DNA of 64,000 bases, from the NCBI RefSeq assembly GCF_011308835.1, contig NZ_JAAOHY010000008.1, positions 62,001 to 126,000 of the forward strand, in the 5' to 3' direction. Of this stretch, positions 8,962 through 17,253 are shown piece by piece. Position 1 is the stretch's first letter, and each line of letters opens with the position of its first letter. Under the pieces are notes generated by a model that searched no databases, was not told where the DNA came from, and worked only from the letters and a program-made list of their open reading frames with translations. This DNA comes from Paracoccus xiamenensis. Lineage in GTDB: Bacteria > Pseudomonadota > Alphaproteobacteria > Rhodobacterales > Rhodobacteraceae. Both the position numbers and the translations under genes were made by a program.

Positions 8962-10465
8962 TCCGGGCCTCGCTTATGGGATAGCTGGGGGGGAAGATGT
9001 CGGCGACTGGCGGATGGTCCCATGTCCGGGCGGGGTATTGCGCGATCAGCCGGTCGAATTGCGCCTGCGCCTGCGCGCGTGCCGCGACCATGTCGATCCC
9101 GGCCAGTTCGCCAAAGCGCATCGAAAGCCGGCCATCCACAAACACTGCTTGCGTCACCTTGCCGGAACCGCCGGTTACGAGCGTGGTGATGGGGTCGATG
9201 GTGGGGGCCATGTACAGGTCATCCAGCCCGAAGACCGCAATATCGGCGCGAGATCCCGGCGCAAGCCGGCCCAGATCGTCGCGGCCAAGCGCGCGGGCAC
9301 CGCCAAGGGTCGCCGCGTCGAACAGATCGCGCGTCGTGATCCGGTCGGGTTCGCCATCGTTCATCCGGCAGGTAATCAGGCCGATCAGCAGGTTCATAAG
9401 CATGTCGGGCGGCGTGGTATCGGTGCCCATGGCGATGTTCACGCCCATCGCCCGCAGCTTGGAAAACGAATGCAGACTGCTGCCACCCCGCGCTGATACC
9501 AGCGGGCAATGCACGATCGAAACGCCGTGGCTTGCGTAAAGACGCAGATCCTCGTCGGTGGCGTTGGTTGCATGGGGTGCGATCAGCCTGTCGGACAGAA
9601 GACCTTCGCGGTCGAGCCAGACCGGGGCGGTGGAACCGTGAAGGGCCTTGACGGTGTCCACCTCCATCTGTCCCTGCGCCATGTGCAGGCGGACCTTTAC
9701 GTCCAGATTGGCAGCCTCTGACATGGTTTCGCGCAGCAAGGCAGCCGTGCAGGTTTCAACCCGGTCGGGCGCAAGCATGCCCTGCACCAGACCCTCATGG
9801 CGTCCCGATTGGCGCGCAATGAAGGCGGCGGCGTCCCGAAGCCCGGCCAGACCGCGCGCCTCGTCGAAATGGGGCCGCATGTCGCCCGGGGCATGGAGCA
9901 CCATGCCGCCGGCGCGATAGGCGGGTGAAAGATAGACCCGCAGGCCCAATTCACCCGCGGCATCCGCTGCTGCGTCGAATTCGGCCATGGTCTCGGCCCA
10001 TTCGCGGTAAAACAGCGAGGCGATGGGCGCTGCGGTGGTAATGCCGTTCAGCAGCAGCTGGCCAAAGGCGAAACGTTTCTGAAAGGCCAGCTCCTCGGGC
10101 GAATACATCTCGTACGGGCCGGCATCGACATAGGACTGGGGCCAGACCCTGCCTTTCTTCCAGCCGGGGAAATGGTCGATGCCCAGAATGGTCGTGTCGA
10201 GATCGGACAGCGCGTCCAGATCCACCAGCCCGGGTGAAATCAGCGCCGCGCCAAAGTCGATCCTGCGGGCAACCTCGCCCCCGAAGCCATGGCCGGTGAA
10301 GATAACGGTCGCGCCGTCCAGCACGACCTCGCCCCGGCGCAGCAGGACATGGCCATCGCCGTCATGCGCAAGCACCCAGTCGGCGGTCAACAGCGTCCGG
10401 CCGGCGGGACGCTTGCCAAGGGTCAGCTCGGCGAGGGCCTGTTTTGCTGTCGGCGCGCCGGTCAT
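8954..10465 (-). CDS. Amidohydrolase-family protein lacking the HxH metal motif
   Basis: 503-residue protein with the overall layout of the TRZ/ATZ amidohydrolases, but the first metal pair is changed: where relatives read PGLVDAHTH this one reads PGLVDLDAL (Asp84 and Leu86 in place of the two His). Later elements survive: RLHMAQGQ, LIAPHATNATDED, VHCPLVSARGG and the Asp of MGTDTTPPD, plus the C-terminal GSRADIAVFGLDD strand. It may use a mononuclear or altered metal site, or be non-catalytic. The start at 10465 makes an ATGA overlap with the upstream amidohydrolase; a start at 10483 would extend further into that gene. It is co-transcribed with the importer. Confidence 0.8.
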   Translation of the reverse strand: MTGAPTAKQALAELTLGKRPAGRTLLTADWVLAHDGDGHVLLRRGEVVLDGATVIFTGHGFGGEVARRIDFGAALISPGLVDLDALSDLDTTILGIDHFPGWKKGRVWPQSYVDAGPYEMYSPEELAFQKRFAFGQLLLNGITTAAPIASLFYREWAETMAEFDAAADAAGELGLRVYLSPAYRAGGMVLHAPGDMRPHFDEARGLAGLRDAAAFIARQSGRHEGLVQGMLAPDRVETCTAALLRETMSEAANLDVKVRLHMAQGQMEVDTVKALHGSTAPVWLDREGLLSDRLIAPHATNATDEDLRLYASHGVSIVHCPLVSARGGSSLHSFSKLRAMGVNIAMGTDTTPPDMLMNLLIGLITCRMNDGEPDRITTRDLFDAATLGGARALGRDDLGRLAPGSRADIAVFGLDDLYMAPTIDPITTLVTGGSGKVTQAVFVDGRLSMRFGELAGIDMVAARAQAQAQFDRLIAQYPARTWDHPPVADIFPPSYPISEARNA

Positions 10466-11655
10466 GGCATATCCATGATGCACTGGCCGTTGCGGGCGAT
10501 GACGCGACCGGCTTTGACGACCAGAGGCGGCGGGCTGGGCTGAACCACGGCGTGGCCGATGGTCTCGCCATTCAACAGGGTGAAATCTGCATTGCAGCCA
10601 ATGGCAACGCCGTACCCTTCGATCCCCATCAGATCGGCGCCGCCCTGACTGACCAGTTCCAGCATGTGCCGCAGGTCATTATCCGAGCGGACACCGTTCC
10701 TCATGCCGATGATGCGGGCGCGGTCCATCATGTCGGGCAGGCCCCATGGCCCCCAGGTGTCGCGGATGCCGTCGCAGCCGGCGCCGACGCGCAAGCCTGC
10801 CTCGCGCAGCCGTTTGACCGAAGGCACGGTGGCAGAGGGCGCGCCGGTCGTGGCGATGCCGATATCCAGTTCGGCGATCTCCTCGATCAGTTTGCCCACG
10901 CGCAGATGATCATTCATTCCCAGCGCAAAGGCATGGCTGATGACGAATTTGCCCTGCATCCCGTTGGCCCGGACCCGTTCAAAGATCAGTTCCATCGTGA
11001 AGGCGCCAAGCTCGCCCGTTTCGTGCAGATGGATGTCGATGGGCACGCCATGTTTCACAGCCAACGCGAACAGCGTATCGAGCTGGCCTTTCGGGTCGCG
11101 GTCGATCCCGCAGGGATCGATGCCGCCCAACACCGCGCAGCCCTGCGCCAGGGCCTGATCCAGCAGCTCGGCCGTGCCCGGCGTCACCATCAGCCCGGAT
11201 TGCGGGAAGGCGACGATTTCAATGTCGATGATGTCGCGCAGCTTGCGCCGGGTTTCTTGCACGCCTTCGACCAGCCGCAAGCCGTGTGTGGGGTCGATGT
11301 CGACATGGCTGCGGATATGGCTGGCCCCGTTTGCCGCAAGTCCGATCGCGTGACGCATGGACTGCCGGTGTGGGTCGATGCCGAGCCCCAGACGGTTTTC
11401 ACGTTCGAAATCGATCCGTTCCCGCAGGACTGCGGCGCGGTTGTTTTCGTGCCAGCCCATGCCCCAGGTGGTCTTGTCCAGGTGTGTGTGGGCGTCGATC
11501 AGCCCCGGCCAGAGGATTGCGCCGCGCCCGTCCTCTTCCGCGGTTCCGGGGGCAGGGGGAACGGTGCCGTAGGCGGCGATCTTGCCGTCCGCTATCAGCA
11601 GGTCGGTTACGGATTCGCCCAAAGGCCGGATGTTGCGCAGGATCAGATTGCTCAC
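10462..11655 (-). CDS. Amidohydrolase, cytosine deaminase (CodA/AtzC-like) type
   Basis: 397-residue cytoplasmic hydrolase. It has all metal and catalytic landmarks of the cytosine-deaminase branch: LWPGLIDAHTHLDKT (HxH), VPIDIHLHETGELG, FVISHAFALG and GCDGIRDTWGPWG with the catalytic Asp. Members act on cytosine, isocytosine, creatinine or N-substituted triazine rings, so a cyclic C-N substrate is likely. The start follows the second permease gene by four bases. Of the three amidohydrolases here it has the most canonical active site, and I take it to be the main ring-hydrolysing or deaminating enzyme. Confidence 0.88.
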   Translation of the reverse strand: MSNLILRNIRPLGESVTDLLIADGKIAAYGTVPPAPGTAEEDGRGAILWPGLIDAHTHLDKTTWGMGWHENNRAAVLRERIDFERENRLGLGIDPHRQSMRHAIGLAANGASHIRSHVDIDPTHGLRLVEGVQETRRKLRDIIDIEIVAFPQSGLMVTPGTAELLDQALAQGCAVLGGIDPCGIDRDPKGQLDTLFALAVKHGVPIDIHLHETGELGAFTMELIFERVRANGMQGKFVISHAFALGMNDHLRVGKLIEEIAELDIGIATTGAPSATVPSVKRLREAGLRVGAGCDGIRDTWGPWGLPDMMDRARIIGMRNGVRSDNDLRHMLELVSQGGADLMGIEGYGVAIGCNADFTLLNGETIGHAVVQPSPPPLVVKAGRVIARNGQCIMDMP

Positions 11656-11659
11656 GGTC

Positions 11660-12598
11660 TTACCTCAGCTTGGGGTTCAGGGCGTCGCGCAGCCAGTCGC
11701 CCAGCAGGTTGACAGAAATGACCAGCAGCGACAGTTGCACGACCGGAAAGATCACCATCCACCACAGGCCCGAGAACAGGTATTGATTGCCGATCCGGAT
11801 CAGCGTCCCCAGCGAGGGCTGGCCTGGCGGCATGCCGATGCCAAGGAATGACAAGGTCGCCTCGGTCAGGATCGCCATGCCGAAGGACAGGGTGGCGGCA
11901 ACCAGAATGGGGGTCAGCGTATTGGGCAGGATGTGGCGGAACATGATCCGGCGGTTGGGGACATTCAGCAGCTTTGCCGCCATCACATATTCCTTGCCGC
12001 GTTCGACAATGGCCTGGGCGCGGACGGTGCGGGCATATTGCACCCATCCCGAAAGCGTGATGGCCAGCACAAGAACCGCCGACGCCCCGATTTCGCGCAG
12101 CCCCGGCGGCAGCATCTGACGCACGATTGCCGACACCAGAATGGCGATCAGAATGGTGGGAATGGACAGGACGACATCGCCGATCCGCATCAGCACATTG
12201 TCGGCGATCCCGCCGAAATAGCCCGCGATCAGCCCCAATGTCAGGCCGATTGCCAGCGACAACACGACCGAGGCAAAGCCGATCAGCACCGAAATTCGGG
12301 TCCCGTACAGCAGCACCGACAGCATGTCGCGGCCCTGGGTGTCGGTGCCCAGAAGATAGGGCCATTCGCCCCCTTCCTGCCACAGCGGCGGCAGTTCCGA
12401 TTTCCACATATCCAGCTGCGCGGCGTCATAGGGGTTCTGCGGCGCGATCAGGGGCGCCAGAAAGGCCGATCCGATCAGGACAATCAGCATCACCGCCGCG
12501 ATCCGGGCAGACCAGCTATGTGTGAAAGACCACCACAGATCGCTGGCCCGCAGTCGTGCAAGGCGTGGGGCAGGGGTCGGCACGGGCGTCGAAGTCAT
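11660..12598 (-). CDS. ABC transporter permease (DppC/OppC-like)
   Basis: 312-residue inner-membrane permease. The N-terminal cytoplasmic segment MTSTPVPTPAPRLARL precedes TM1 (AAVMLIVLIGSAFLAPLIA). The family hallmark LGTDTQGRDMLSVLLYGTRIS comes next, then five more TM helices and the EAA loop around EYVMAAKLLNVPNRRIMFRHILPN. The ATG at 12598 is preceded by AAGGGGA and lies 11 bases after the stop of the partner permease. Length and topology are normal for the family. Confidence 0.93.
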   Translation of the reverse strand: MTSTPVPTPAPRLARLRASDLWWSFTHSWSARIAAVMLIVLIGSAFLAPLIAPQNPYDAAQLDMWKSELPPLWQEGGEWPYLLGTDTQGRDMLSVLLYGTRISVLIGFASVVLSLAIGLTLGLIAGYFGGIADNVLMRIGDVVLSIPTILIAILVSAIVRQMLPPGLREIGASAVLVLAITLSGWVQYARTVRAQAIVERGKEYVMAAKLLNVPNRRIMFRHILPNTLTPILVAATLSFGMAILTEATLSFLGIGMPPGQPSLGTLIRIGNQYLFSGLWWMVIFPVVQLSLLVISVNLLGDWLRDALNPKLR

Positions 12599-12609
12599 GA
12601 TTTGTCCCC

Positions 12610-13578
12610 TTAATTCGCGCTGCGCAGGCGGGGGTCGATCACCGCATAGGTGATGTCGACCATCGTGTTTAGGAAGACGAAGATGAAGGCGACGATGCAC
12701 AGATAGGCGGCCATCACCGGAATATCTATGAAGGTCACCGCCTGGATGAACAGCATGCCCATGCCCGGCCACTGAAACACGGTTTCGGTAATTAGGGCGA
12801 AAGCAATGAGCGTGCCGATATTCATCGCCGTCAGCGTGACCACCGGCATCAGGCAGTTGCGCAGGGCGTGACGAAAATAGATCTTGTAGCGGCTGATGCC
12901 ACGGGCGCGGGCGAATTTCACGTAATCCGACCGCATGACCTCCAGCATCTCTGCGCGGACAAGTCGCATGATGAGCGTGATCTGATAGAGCGACAGCGAA
13001 ATCGACGGAAGCACCAGCGCCATCAGCCCCGAGCGGGTGAGCAAGCCGGTGGACCACCAGCCAAGATTAACCACATCTCCGCGCCCGAAGGCCGGCAGCC
13101 AGCCGAGTGTCACCGAAAAGACAAGGATCAGCAGGATCCCGACCACGAAGCTGGGCAGCGACACGCCGATGATCGATCCGAACTGCAGGACCTCGGAATA
13201 CCACTTGCCGCGCTTGATGGCTGTCAGGACGCCTAACGGCAGCCCGATCAGCAACGACAGCACGGTCGCGACGATCACAAGTTCCATCGTCGCGGGAAAG
13301 CGCTCGGCGATCAGGCCCAGAACGTCCTGCCCGTTGCGATAGGAAATGCCGAACTCACCTTGGGCGGCGTTGCCGACGAAGCGCGCGTATTGAACCAGAA
13401 AGCTGTCATTGAGCCCCAGCTTTTCACGCAGCAGTTCACGGTCGGCCTCGGTCGTCTGTTCGGTCGACATCATATCGACCGGATCCCCCGCGAGCCGGAA
13501 GATAAGGAAGGCCAGAAAGGCAACCGCCAGCATGACGAAGGCCGCGTTTGCAAGCTTCTTGAGAACGAAGGCAATCAT
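12610..13578 (-). CDS. ABC transporter permease (DppB/OppB-like)
   Basis: 322-residue permease and first large gene of the importer operon. TM1 is in MIAFVLKKLANAAFVMLAVAFLAFLIF, followed by the RLAGDPVDM segment typical of DppB. The periplasmic loop is at residues 40-100, five further TM helices follow, and the EAA loop is at SDYVKFARARGISRYKIYFRHALRN. It pairs with the downstream DppC-like permease. The operon promoter should lie in 13580-13830, where a TTGACA box and a palindromic operator are found. Confidence 0.93.
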   Translation of the reverse strand: MIAFVLKKLANAAFVMLAVAFLAFLIFRLAGDPVDMMSTEQTTEADRELLREKLGLNDSFLVQYARFVGNAAQGEFGISYRNGQDVLGLIAERFPATMELVIVATVLSLLIGLPLGVLTAIKRGKWYSEVLQFGSIIGVSLPSFVVGILLILVFSVTLGWLPAFGRGDVVNLGWWSTGLLTRSGLMALVLPSISLSLYQITLIMRLVRAEMLEVMRSDYVKFARARGISRYKIYFRHALRNCLMPVVTLTAMNIGTLIAFALITETVFQWPGMGMLFIQAVTFIDIPVMAAYLCIVAFIFVFLNTMVDITYAVIDPRLRSAN

Positions 13579-13582
13579 CCGG

Positions 13583-13666
13583 TCAATCCTGACGAAGCGA
13601 GAAGGCGCCAGATCCCGGCAGAATTTCGGTGCCTGGGGGCGGCATTGCTGTCTGGCCCTGTGTCAT
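13583..13666 (-). CDS. Possible 27-codon leader ORF upstream of the importer operon
   Basis: Small open frame with a good RBS (GGGAGAAG, five bases before ATG) that ends four bases before the first permease ATG. The peptide starts MTQGQTAMPPP and ends FSLRQD, with no signal sequence and no run of one amino acid. Its position suggests translational coupling or a leader peptide. I do not recognise it, and it could be chance. Confidence 0.25.
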   Translation of the reverse strand: MTQGQTAMPPPGTEILPGSGAFSLRQD

Positions 13667-13709
13667 GTCGCTTCTCCCTGCCTCTGCATGTGTCGAGTAG
13701 CATGTAACC

Positions 13710-13737
13710 ACCCTATGTCTGATGCTTCATGTGTCAA
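13710..13737 (-). promoter_or_regulatory. Candidate -35/-10 promoter of the importer operon
   Basis: On the minus strand TTGACA (13737-13732) is followed after 16 bases by TAGGGT (13715-13710). The -35 box is perfect and the -10 poor, which fits an activator-dependent promoter. The palindrome at 13743-13752 is centred about ten bases upstream of the -35 box. Confidence 0.4.
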
Positions 13738-13740
13738 CTA

Positions 13741-13754
13741 TTTTGTCGACAATT
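13741..13754. promoter_or_regulatory. Palindromic operator, copy 1 (TTGTCGACAA core)
   Basis: TTTTGTCGACAATT, with the perfect ten-base core TTGTCGACAA at 13743-13752. The same core is repeated at 15219-15230 next to the FCD-GntR gene. FCD regulators bind short palindromes of this size, so this is the best candidate operator through which the neighbouring GntR protein controls the importer/amidohydrolase operon. Confidence 0.6.
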
Positions 13755-13830
13755 TAGTAGGCGAAACTACCTCAGCATATTTTTGCGGCACTGCTGCCTG
13801 TTTGGATGTCGCGCAATTTCTTGCGGGTTG

Positions 13831-14535
13831 TCAGGCTTTCACGCGCGGATACGCGTAGGCATTGGCTTTTGATGTCAGCAATCTGCTGCCCACCAGCGCC
13901 TCGGCCTGCTTCACCGCAACGACCACGCCGTCGATAACCACGACCCCGGTCGCCTTGCTGAGTGATTCGGCCATCTCTGACATGCCTGCGCAGCCCAGAA
14001 GCACCGCTTCGGCACCGTCTTCGTCCCGTGCGCGGGTGATTTCGGCAACAAGTAGGCTAAAGGCGCGATTCTGATCGGAATCGATGGACAATACCGGCAG
14101 GTCGATGCATCGCACGCGGCGGCAATGCCGGCTGGCGCCATAGCGATGTACCAGGTCTTCGATCGCCGGAACCGATCGCGGCAGGGTCGTCACGACGGAA
14201 AACCGCTTGGCAACCACCATGGCCGCCTGCACCCCGGCCTGGCAGATGCCGATCACCGGTCCCGTTGCGACCTCGCGCGCGGCATCTAGCCCCGGATCGT
14301 CGAAACAGGCAATGACTGTTGCTTGCGCGCCTTCGGATTCTGCAAGGCGGATCTGCTCCAGCATCGACGGCACCGAGAGCGCCTCATCCGAAAATCCCTC
14401 GATACTCACCGGCGACGGCCCGCGTCCGGTCCCAGCGCGAATCACCGTATCGGCTGCGGCGACGCGGCGCGCGGTCAGGGCCGCCATGTCCGTCATGGCC
14501 TGCGTCGCATTGGGATTGATGACGAAAACCTGCAT
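13831..14535 (-). CDS. Asp/Glu/hydantoin racemase family protein
   Basis: 234-residue cytoplasmic enzyme of the aspartate/glutamate/hydantoin racemase family. The first catalytic Cys is in VIACFDDPGLDAARE and the second in VLLGCAGMSEMAE, the usual two-base pair for cofactor-independent racemisation. The N-terminus MQVFVINPNATQAMTD is close to HyuE/hydantoin racemases. Next to three amidohydrolases it could epimerise a hydantoin- or carbamoyl-amino-acid intermediate; some relatives are maleate isomerases or decarboxylases. It is separated by one base from the upstream flavin-reductase gene and forms a two-gene operon with it. Confidence 0.85.
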   Translation of the reverse strand: MQVFVINPNATQAMTDMAALTARRVAAADTVIRAGTGRGPSPVSIEGFSDEALSVPSMLEQIRLAESEGAQATVIACFDDPGLDAAREVATGPVIGICQAGVQAAMVVAKRFSVVTTLPRSVPAIEDLVHRYGASRHCRRVRCIDLPVLSIDSDQNRAFSLLVAEITRARDEDGAEAVLLGCAGMSEMAESLSKATGVVVIDGVVVAVKQAEALVGSRLLTSKANAYAYPRVKA

Positions 14536-14536
14536 G

Positions 14537-15166
14537 TCAGTTGCCCCCTCCGCTCAGGACATCTGATAGGGCGGGTGCTTTCAGCACAAACTGCTGATCG
14601 GACACGATATAATTGTCGGCATGAAGGCGTGCGATGGGTTGGTAGGTATTCGGATCCACATAGCGTCCTGCCGCATCAAGGCAGTCGCGGCGCACATGCA
14701 TATGGACCACTTCGCCAAGCACCAGCATGCGTTTGGGATATTCGATCAGCCGTTCGACCCTGCATTCCATCGCGCAGGGGCTGGCCGGGATCCATGATGC
14801 GTCGATCTGGGTGCATGGGCTGACGGCCTCACCCGCCAATGCCAGTTCGTCCACATCACTTTCGACGCCAAGCCCGCAGACCAGCATGGTCCGCGACAGG
14901 GCCATATCGACCATGTTGACCACGAATTCCCCGGTGCGGCGGATGTTGGTGACGGTATCTTTCTCGCGCCCGTCGGCGCGCGGCTGGATTCCCAGCACAA
15001 CAATGGCCGGATCATGCGAGAAGACGTTGAAAAAGCTCATCGGTGCGCCGTTGTCATCGCCCGCTGCGGCCCGCGTCGTTACCAATGCGATCGGTCGCGG
15101 GCCGACGAAATTCGTCAGCAGTCGGTACCGATCCATAGGTTCCATCTGTAGAAAATCGAAATCCAT
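14537..15166 (-). CDS. Flavin reductase-like FMN-binding split-barrel protein
   Basis: 209-residue protein of the flavin-reductase-like split-barrel family. It shows NFVGPRPIALVTTRAAAGDDNGAPMSFFNVFSHDPAIVVLG, the FMN-phosphate-binding region, then KDTVTNIRRTGEFVVNMV, the second conserved block. Such proteins bind FMN and reduce flavin with NAD(P)H, or act as stand-alone oxidoreductases. No partner flavin monooxygenase is encoded nearby. Its upstream region carries the second copy of the TTGTCGACAA palindrome, shared with the divergent GntR gene. Confidence 0.82.
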   Translation of the reverse strand: MDFDFLQMEPMDRYRLLTNFVGPRPIALVTTRAAAGDDNGAPMSFFNVFSHDPAIVVLGIQPRADGREKDTVTNIRRTGEFVVNMVDMALSRTMLVCGLGVESDVDELALAGEAVSPCTQIDASWIPASPCAMECRVERLIEYPKRMLVLGEVVHMHVRRDCLDAAGRYVDPNTYQPIARLHADNYIVSDQQFVLKAPALSDVLSGGGN

Positions 15167-15218
15167 GCGCGGGCCTCATCTGGTAAGCAGCATTTTGCCG
15201 CCAGTTGCTGCATACAAT

Positions 15219-15230
15219 ATTGTCGACAAT
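15219..15230. promoter_or_regulatory. Palindromic operator, copy 2 (ATTGTCGACAAT)
   Basis: Perfect 12-base palindrome midway between the divergent flavin-reductase and GntR genes. It shares the ten-base core with the site at 13743-13752. The location predicts autoregulation of the GntR gene and co-control of the reductase-racemase operon. Confidence 0.65.
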
Positions 15231-15303
15231 AATGACAGCATTTAATCTGGACCAGAGGCAAAAACCGGGTAGTCTGGCGCAAAGATGATGCTGCAGGTTT
15301 GAT

Positions 15304-15972
15304 ATGGACACGCTTACCGCCGAACAGATCGCCGAGCGGATCTGGCTTTCCATCGCAGAACGGCGTTTGCGCCCCGGAATGCGATTGAAGGAAACCGAAC
15401 TGGCAGAGGTTTTCGGCACCAGCCGCGCGCGCGTACGGCAGGTGCTGGGGATGCTGGAGCGTGAGGGGTTGGTCACGATAGAGGTGAACAAGGGCGCATT
15501 CGTTGCCGAACCCTCGGTCGAGGATGCGCGCGACATTTTCCATATCCGCCGCGCCGTCGAGGGCCGCGTTCTGGAACGCCTGGTCGATCGGTTGGACAAG
15601 AAGAAGATCGAAACGATTCGTCGCCATGTCGAAAAGGAACGGATCGCCAACGCCGACAACGACCAGCGTCAGATCATCAAGCTGTCGGGCGGCTTTCATC
15701 AGATGCTTGCCGAGATGGCCGAGGCGGAGTTCCTGAGTGTGCTGATGCGGGACCTGATCAGCCGCAGTTCACTGATTACTGCCGCATTTCGCGATTCAGC
15801 CAAGTATAATTGCGGACCAGACGAGCACGAAGAGATACTCAACCACTTGCGGGACGGCGATCCTGAAAAGGCGCAAGAGGCGATGCGCCACCATCTGGAG
15901 CATGTTGAAAAGGAACTGCGTCTTGCTGCGGGGCGCGATACGCCGCGCAGCCTGAAGGACCTTCTCAGCTAG
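15304..15972 (+). CDS. GntR-family transcriptional regulator, FCD subfamily
   Basis: 222-residue regulator. The N-terminal winged helix (residues about 5-70) reads MRLKETELAEVFGTSRARVRQVLGMLEREGLV; a C-terminal all-helical FCD ligand domain follows, with the metal/ligand His residues in GGFHQMLAEM, HEEILNHL and RHHLEHVEKEL. FCD regulators sense carboxylates or similar intermediates. It is divergent from the catabolic locus and is the only regulator inside it, so it is the natural owner of the two TTGTCGACAA palindromes. A hairpin follows the gene. Confidence 0.92.
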   Translation: MDTLTAEQIAERIWLSIAERRLRPGMRLKETELAEVFGTSRARVRQVLGMLEREGLVTIEVNKGAFVAEPSVEDARDIFHIRRAVEGRVLERLVDRLDKKKIETIRRHVEKERIANADNDQRQIIKLSGGFHQMLAEMAEAEFLSVLMRDLISRSSLITAAFRDSAKYNCGPDEHEEILNHLRDGDPEKAQEAMRHHLEHVEKELRLAAGRDTPRSLKDLLS

Positions 15973-16019
15973 CCGATCTGCGGCGAGGGGCGGCAGGCTT
16001 TGGGGTCTTGCGGTGGGTG

Positions 16020-16049
16020 GATCGCGAAGCGGCATGCCGCCTCGCGATC
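16020..16049. terminator. Bidirectional hairpin between convergent genes
   Basis: GATCGCGA...TCGCGATC outer arms with inner GCGGC-AT-GCCGC, between the GntR stop (15972) and the TRAP binding-protein stop (16057). No T-run on either side, so a GC-rich stem that could serve both directions. Confidence 0.5.
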
Positions 16050-16056
16050 TGTGGGA

Positions 16057-17178
16057 TCACTCGCCCAGCGTATCCGGATCGATCTTGTCGTAAAGGTTCT
16101 CGCGCAGGATCGCGGCGACAGCCTCGGGGTCGGTGCGGTCGACGTCCTTCAGCAGGCCTTTCCACTTTGCTTCAAGTTCCAGGAACTGTTCAATCAGCGC
16201 GGTCGGGTCGTCGATCTGCCGCTCTGACATTTCCTGTTCGGGCAGCTTCTCCATCAGGTCTGTCTGGAACTCGTTCAGCTTGGTGACCAGTTCGGGCGCC
16301 GGATCGCTGACGGTCAGCCCCCGCTCGGTCGAGCCTTGAAGCGCGTTCTGCACACCGACGTGATAGGCGACCTGCTGGCGGGCGATCCCGGTTGCCATGT
16401 GGTCCATCAGCATCTTGCGCTGATCGGTGCTCAGCCCGGCCCAGAACGGCTTGCTGGCGACATAGGTGGCGCCAACCACGACGCCCATCGGCAATTTGTT
16501 GACCGAACGGGCGACCTCCCAGAACTTGTTGCCCTTGTCGAGATTGGTCGGGTCCGACATCGTGCAGTCGATCGAGCCGCGTTCCAGGCCCGAATAGACG
16601 TCACCGATGGGGACCGATACCGGCACGGCGCCAAGCGCCTCGACCCAGCTGGCCTGTGCGCCGCCGGCGGTGCGGATCTTCAGGCCGACCGCGCTTTCGG
16701 GCGAGGTGATCTCCTTCACGCAGATGAAATGATAGACCGGCGTCGAATAGCCGCCGAGGAAGATCCCGCCGTTCTTCGACCATTCGGCGCGCAGCTGTTC
16801 GTTCGTCAGCCCCATTTCGGTCCAGGCGAAGGCGGCCGCGATGTCATCGTCCGACACGAAGGCCGCGTCATTGACCACGTTGCTCAGCGGAAGTTCCGAC
16901 GGCGTATAGCCCGGATAGACGACGCCCAGATGGGCGACGCCATCGGCAATTCCCTGCATCGTATTCGCGGCTGGCAGCAGCGAGCCGCCCGAATAGACCT
17001 CGAACTCGATTGCGCCGTCGGACGCGGTGGCAATATCCGTTGCGAACATCTGATAGGGGAATTCGTTCAGGATATGGGCCGGCGCCATCCAGTTGCTGGC
17101 CTGATAGGTTTCCGCGGCAAGCGGCGCGGCCGCCAAAGCCAGTGCGGTCGTGGCAGCGATGTTGATTGCTGTCTTCAT
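16057..17178 (-). CDS. TRAP transporter substrate-binding protein (DctP family), copy A
   Basis: 373-residue periplasmic binding protein. The signal peptide is MKTAINIAATTALALAAAPLAA, followed by ETYQASNWMAPAHILNEF. The ligand-Arg context is GLKIRTAGGAQASW and the second lobe YSGLERGSIDCTMSDPTNLDKG. The ATG at 17178 has a strong RBS (GGGAGGAG), so I reject the longer frame to 17247. It has no permease genes in its own operon. The protein is strikingly similar along its whole length to the binding protein at 21374-22507 in the divergent operon, so both probably dock on the single DctQM pair there. The substrate is unknown. Confidence 0.9.
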   Translation of the reverse strand: MKTAINIAATTALALAAAPLAAETYQASNWMAPAHILNEFPYQMFATDIATASDGAIEFEVYSGGSLLPAANTMQGIADGVAHLGVVYPGYTPSELPLSNVVNDAAFVSDDDIAAAFAWTEMGLTNEQLRAEWSKNGGIFLGGYSTPVYHFICVKEITSPESAVGLKIRTAGGAQASWVEALGAVPVSVPIGDVYSGLERGSIDCTMSDPTNLDKGNKFWEVARSVNKLPMGVVVGATYVASKPFWAGLSTDQRKMLMDHMATGIARQQVAYHVGVQNALQGSTERGLTVSDPAPELVTKLNEFQTDLMEKLPEQEMSERQIDDPTALIEQFLELEAKWKGLLKDVDRTDPEAVAAILRENLYDKIDPDTLGE

Positions 17179-17220
17179 GTTCGTTCTCCTCCCTCTCATT
17201 GGCACATTCGTGCTTCCTTC

Positions 17221-17243
17221 GGGTCGGTGGACGCCACCGACCC
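17221..17243 (-). terminator. Intercistronic hairpin between GST and TRAP binding-protein genes
   Basis: GGGTCGGTGG-ACG-CCACCGACCC: perfect ten-base stem with a three-base loop, in the 75-base gap between the GST stop and the binding-protein ATG. No T-run follows, so it probably acts in attenuation or in mRNA stabilisation of the binding-protein message. Confidence 0.5.
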
Positions 17244-17253
17244 GCATCCGATG

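Noticed and set aside
10444..11712. Long plus-strand frame opposite the CodA-like amidohydrolase
   Set aside because: All active-site motifs are on the minus strand.
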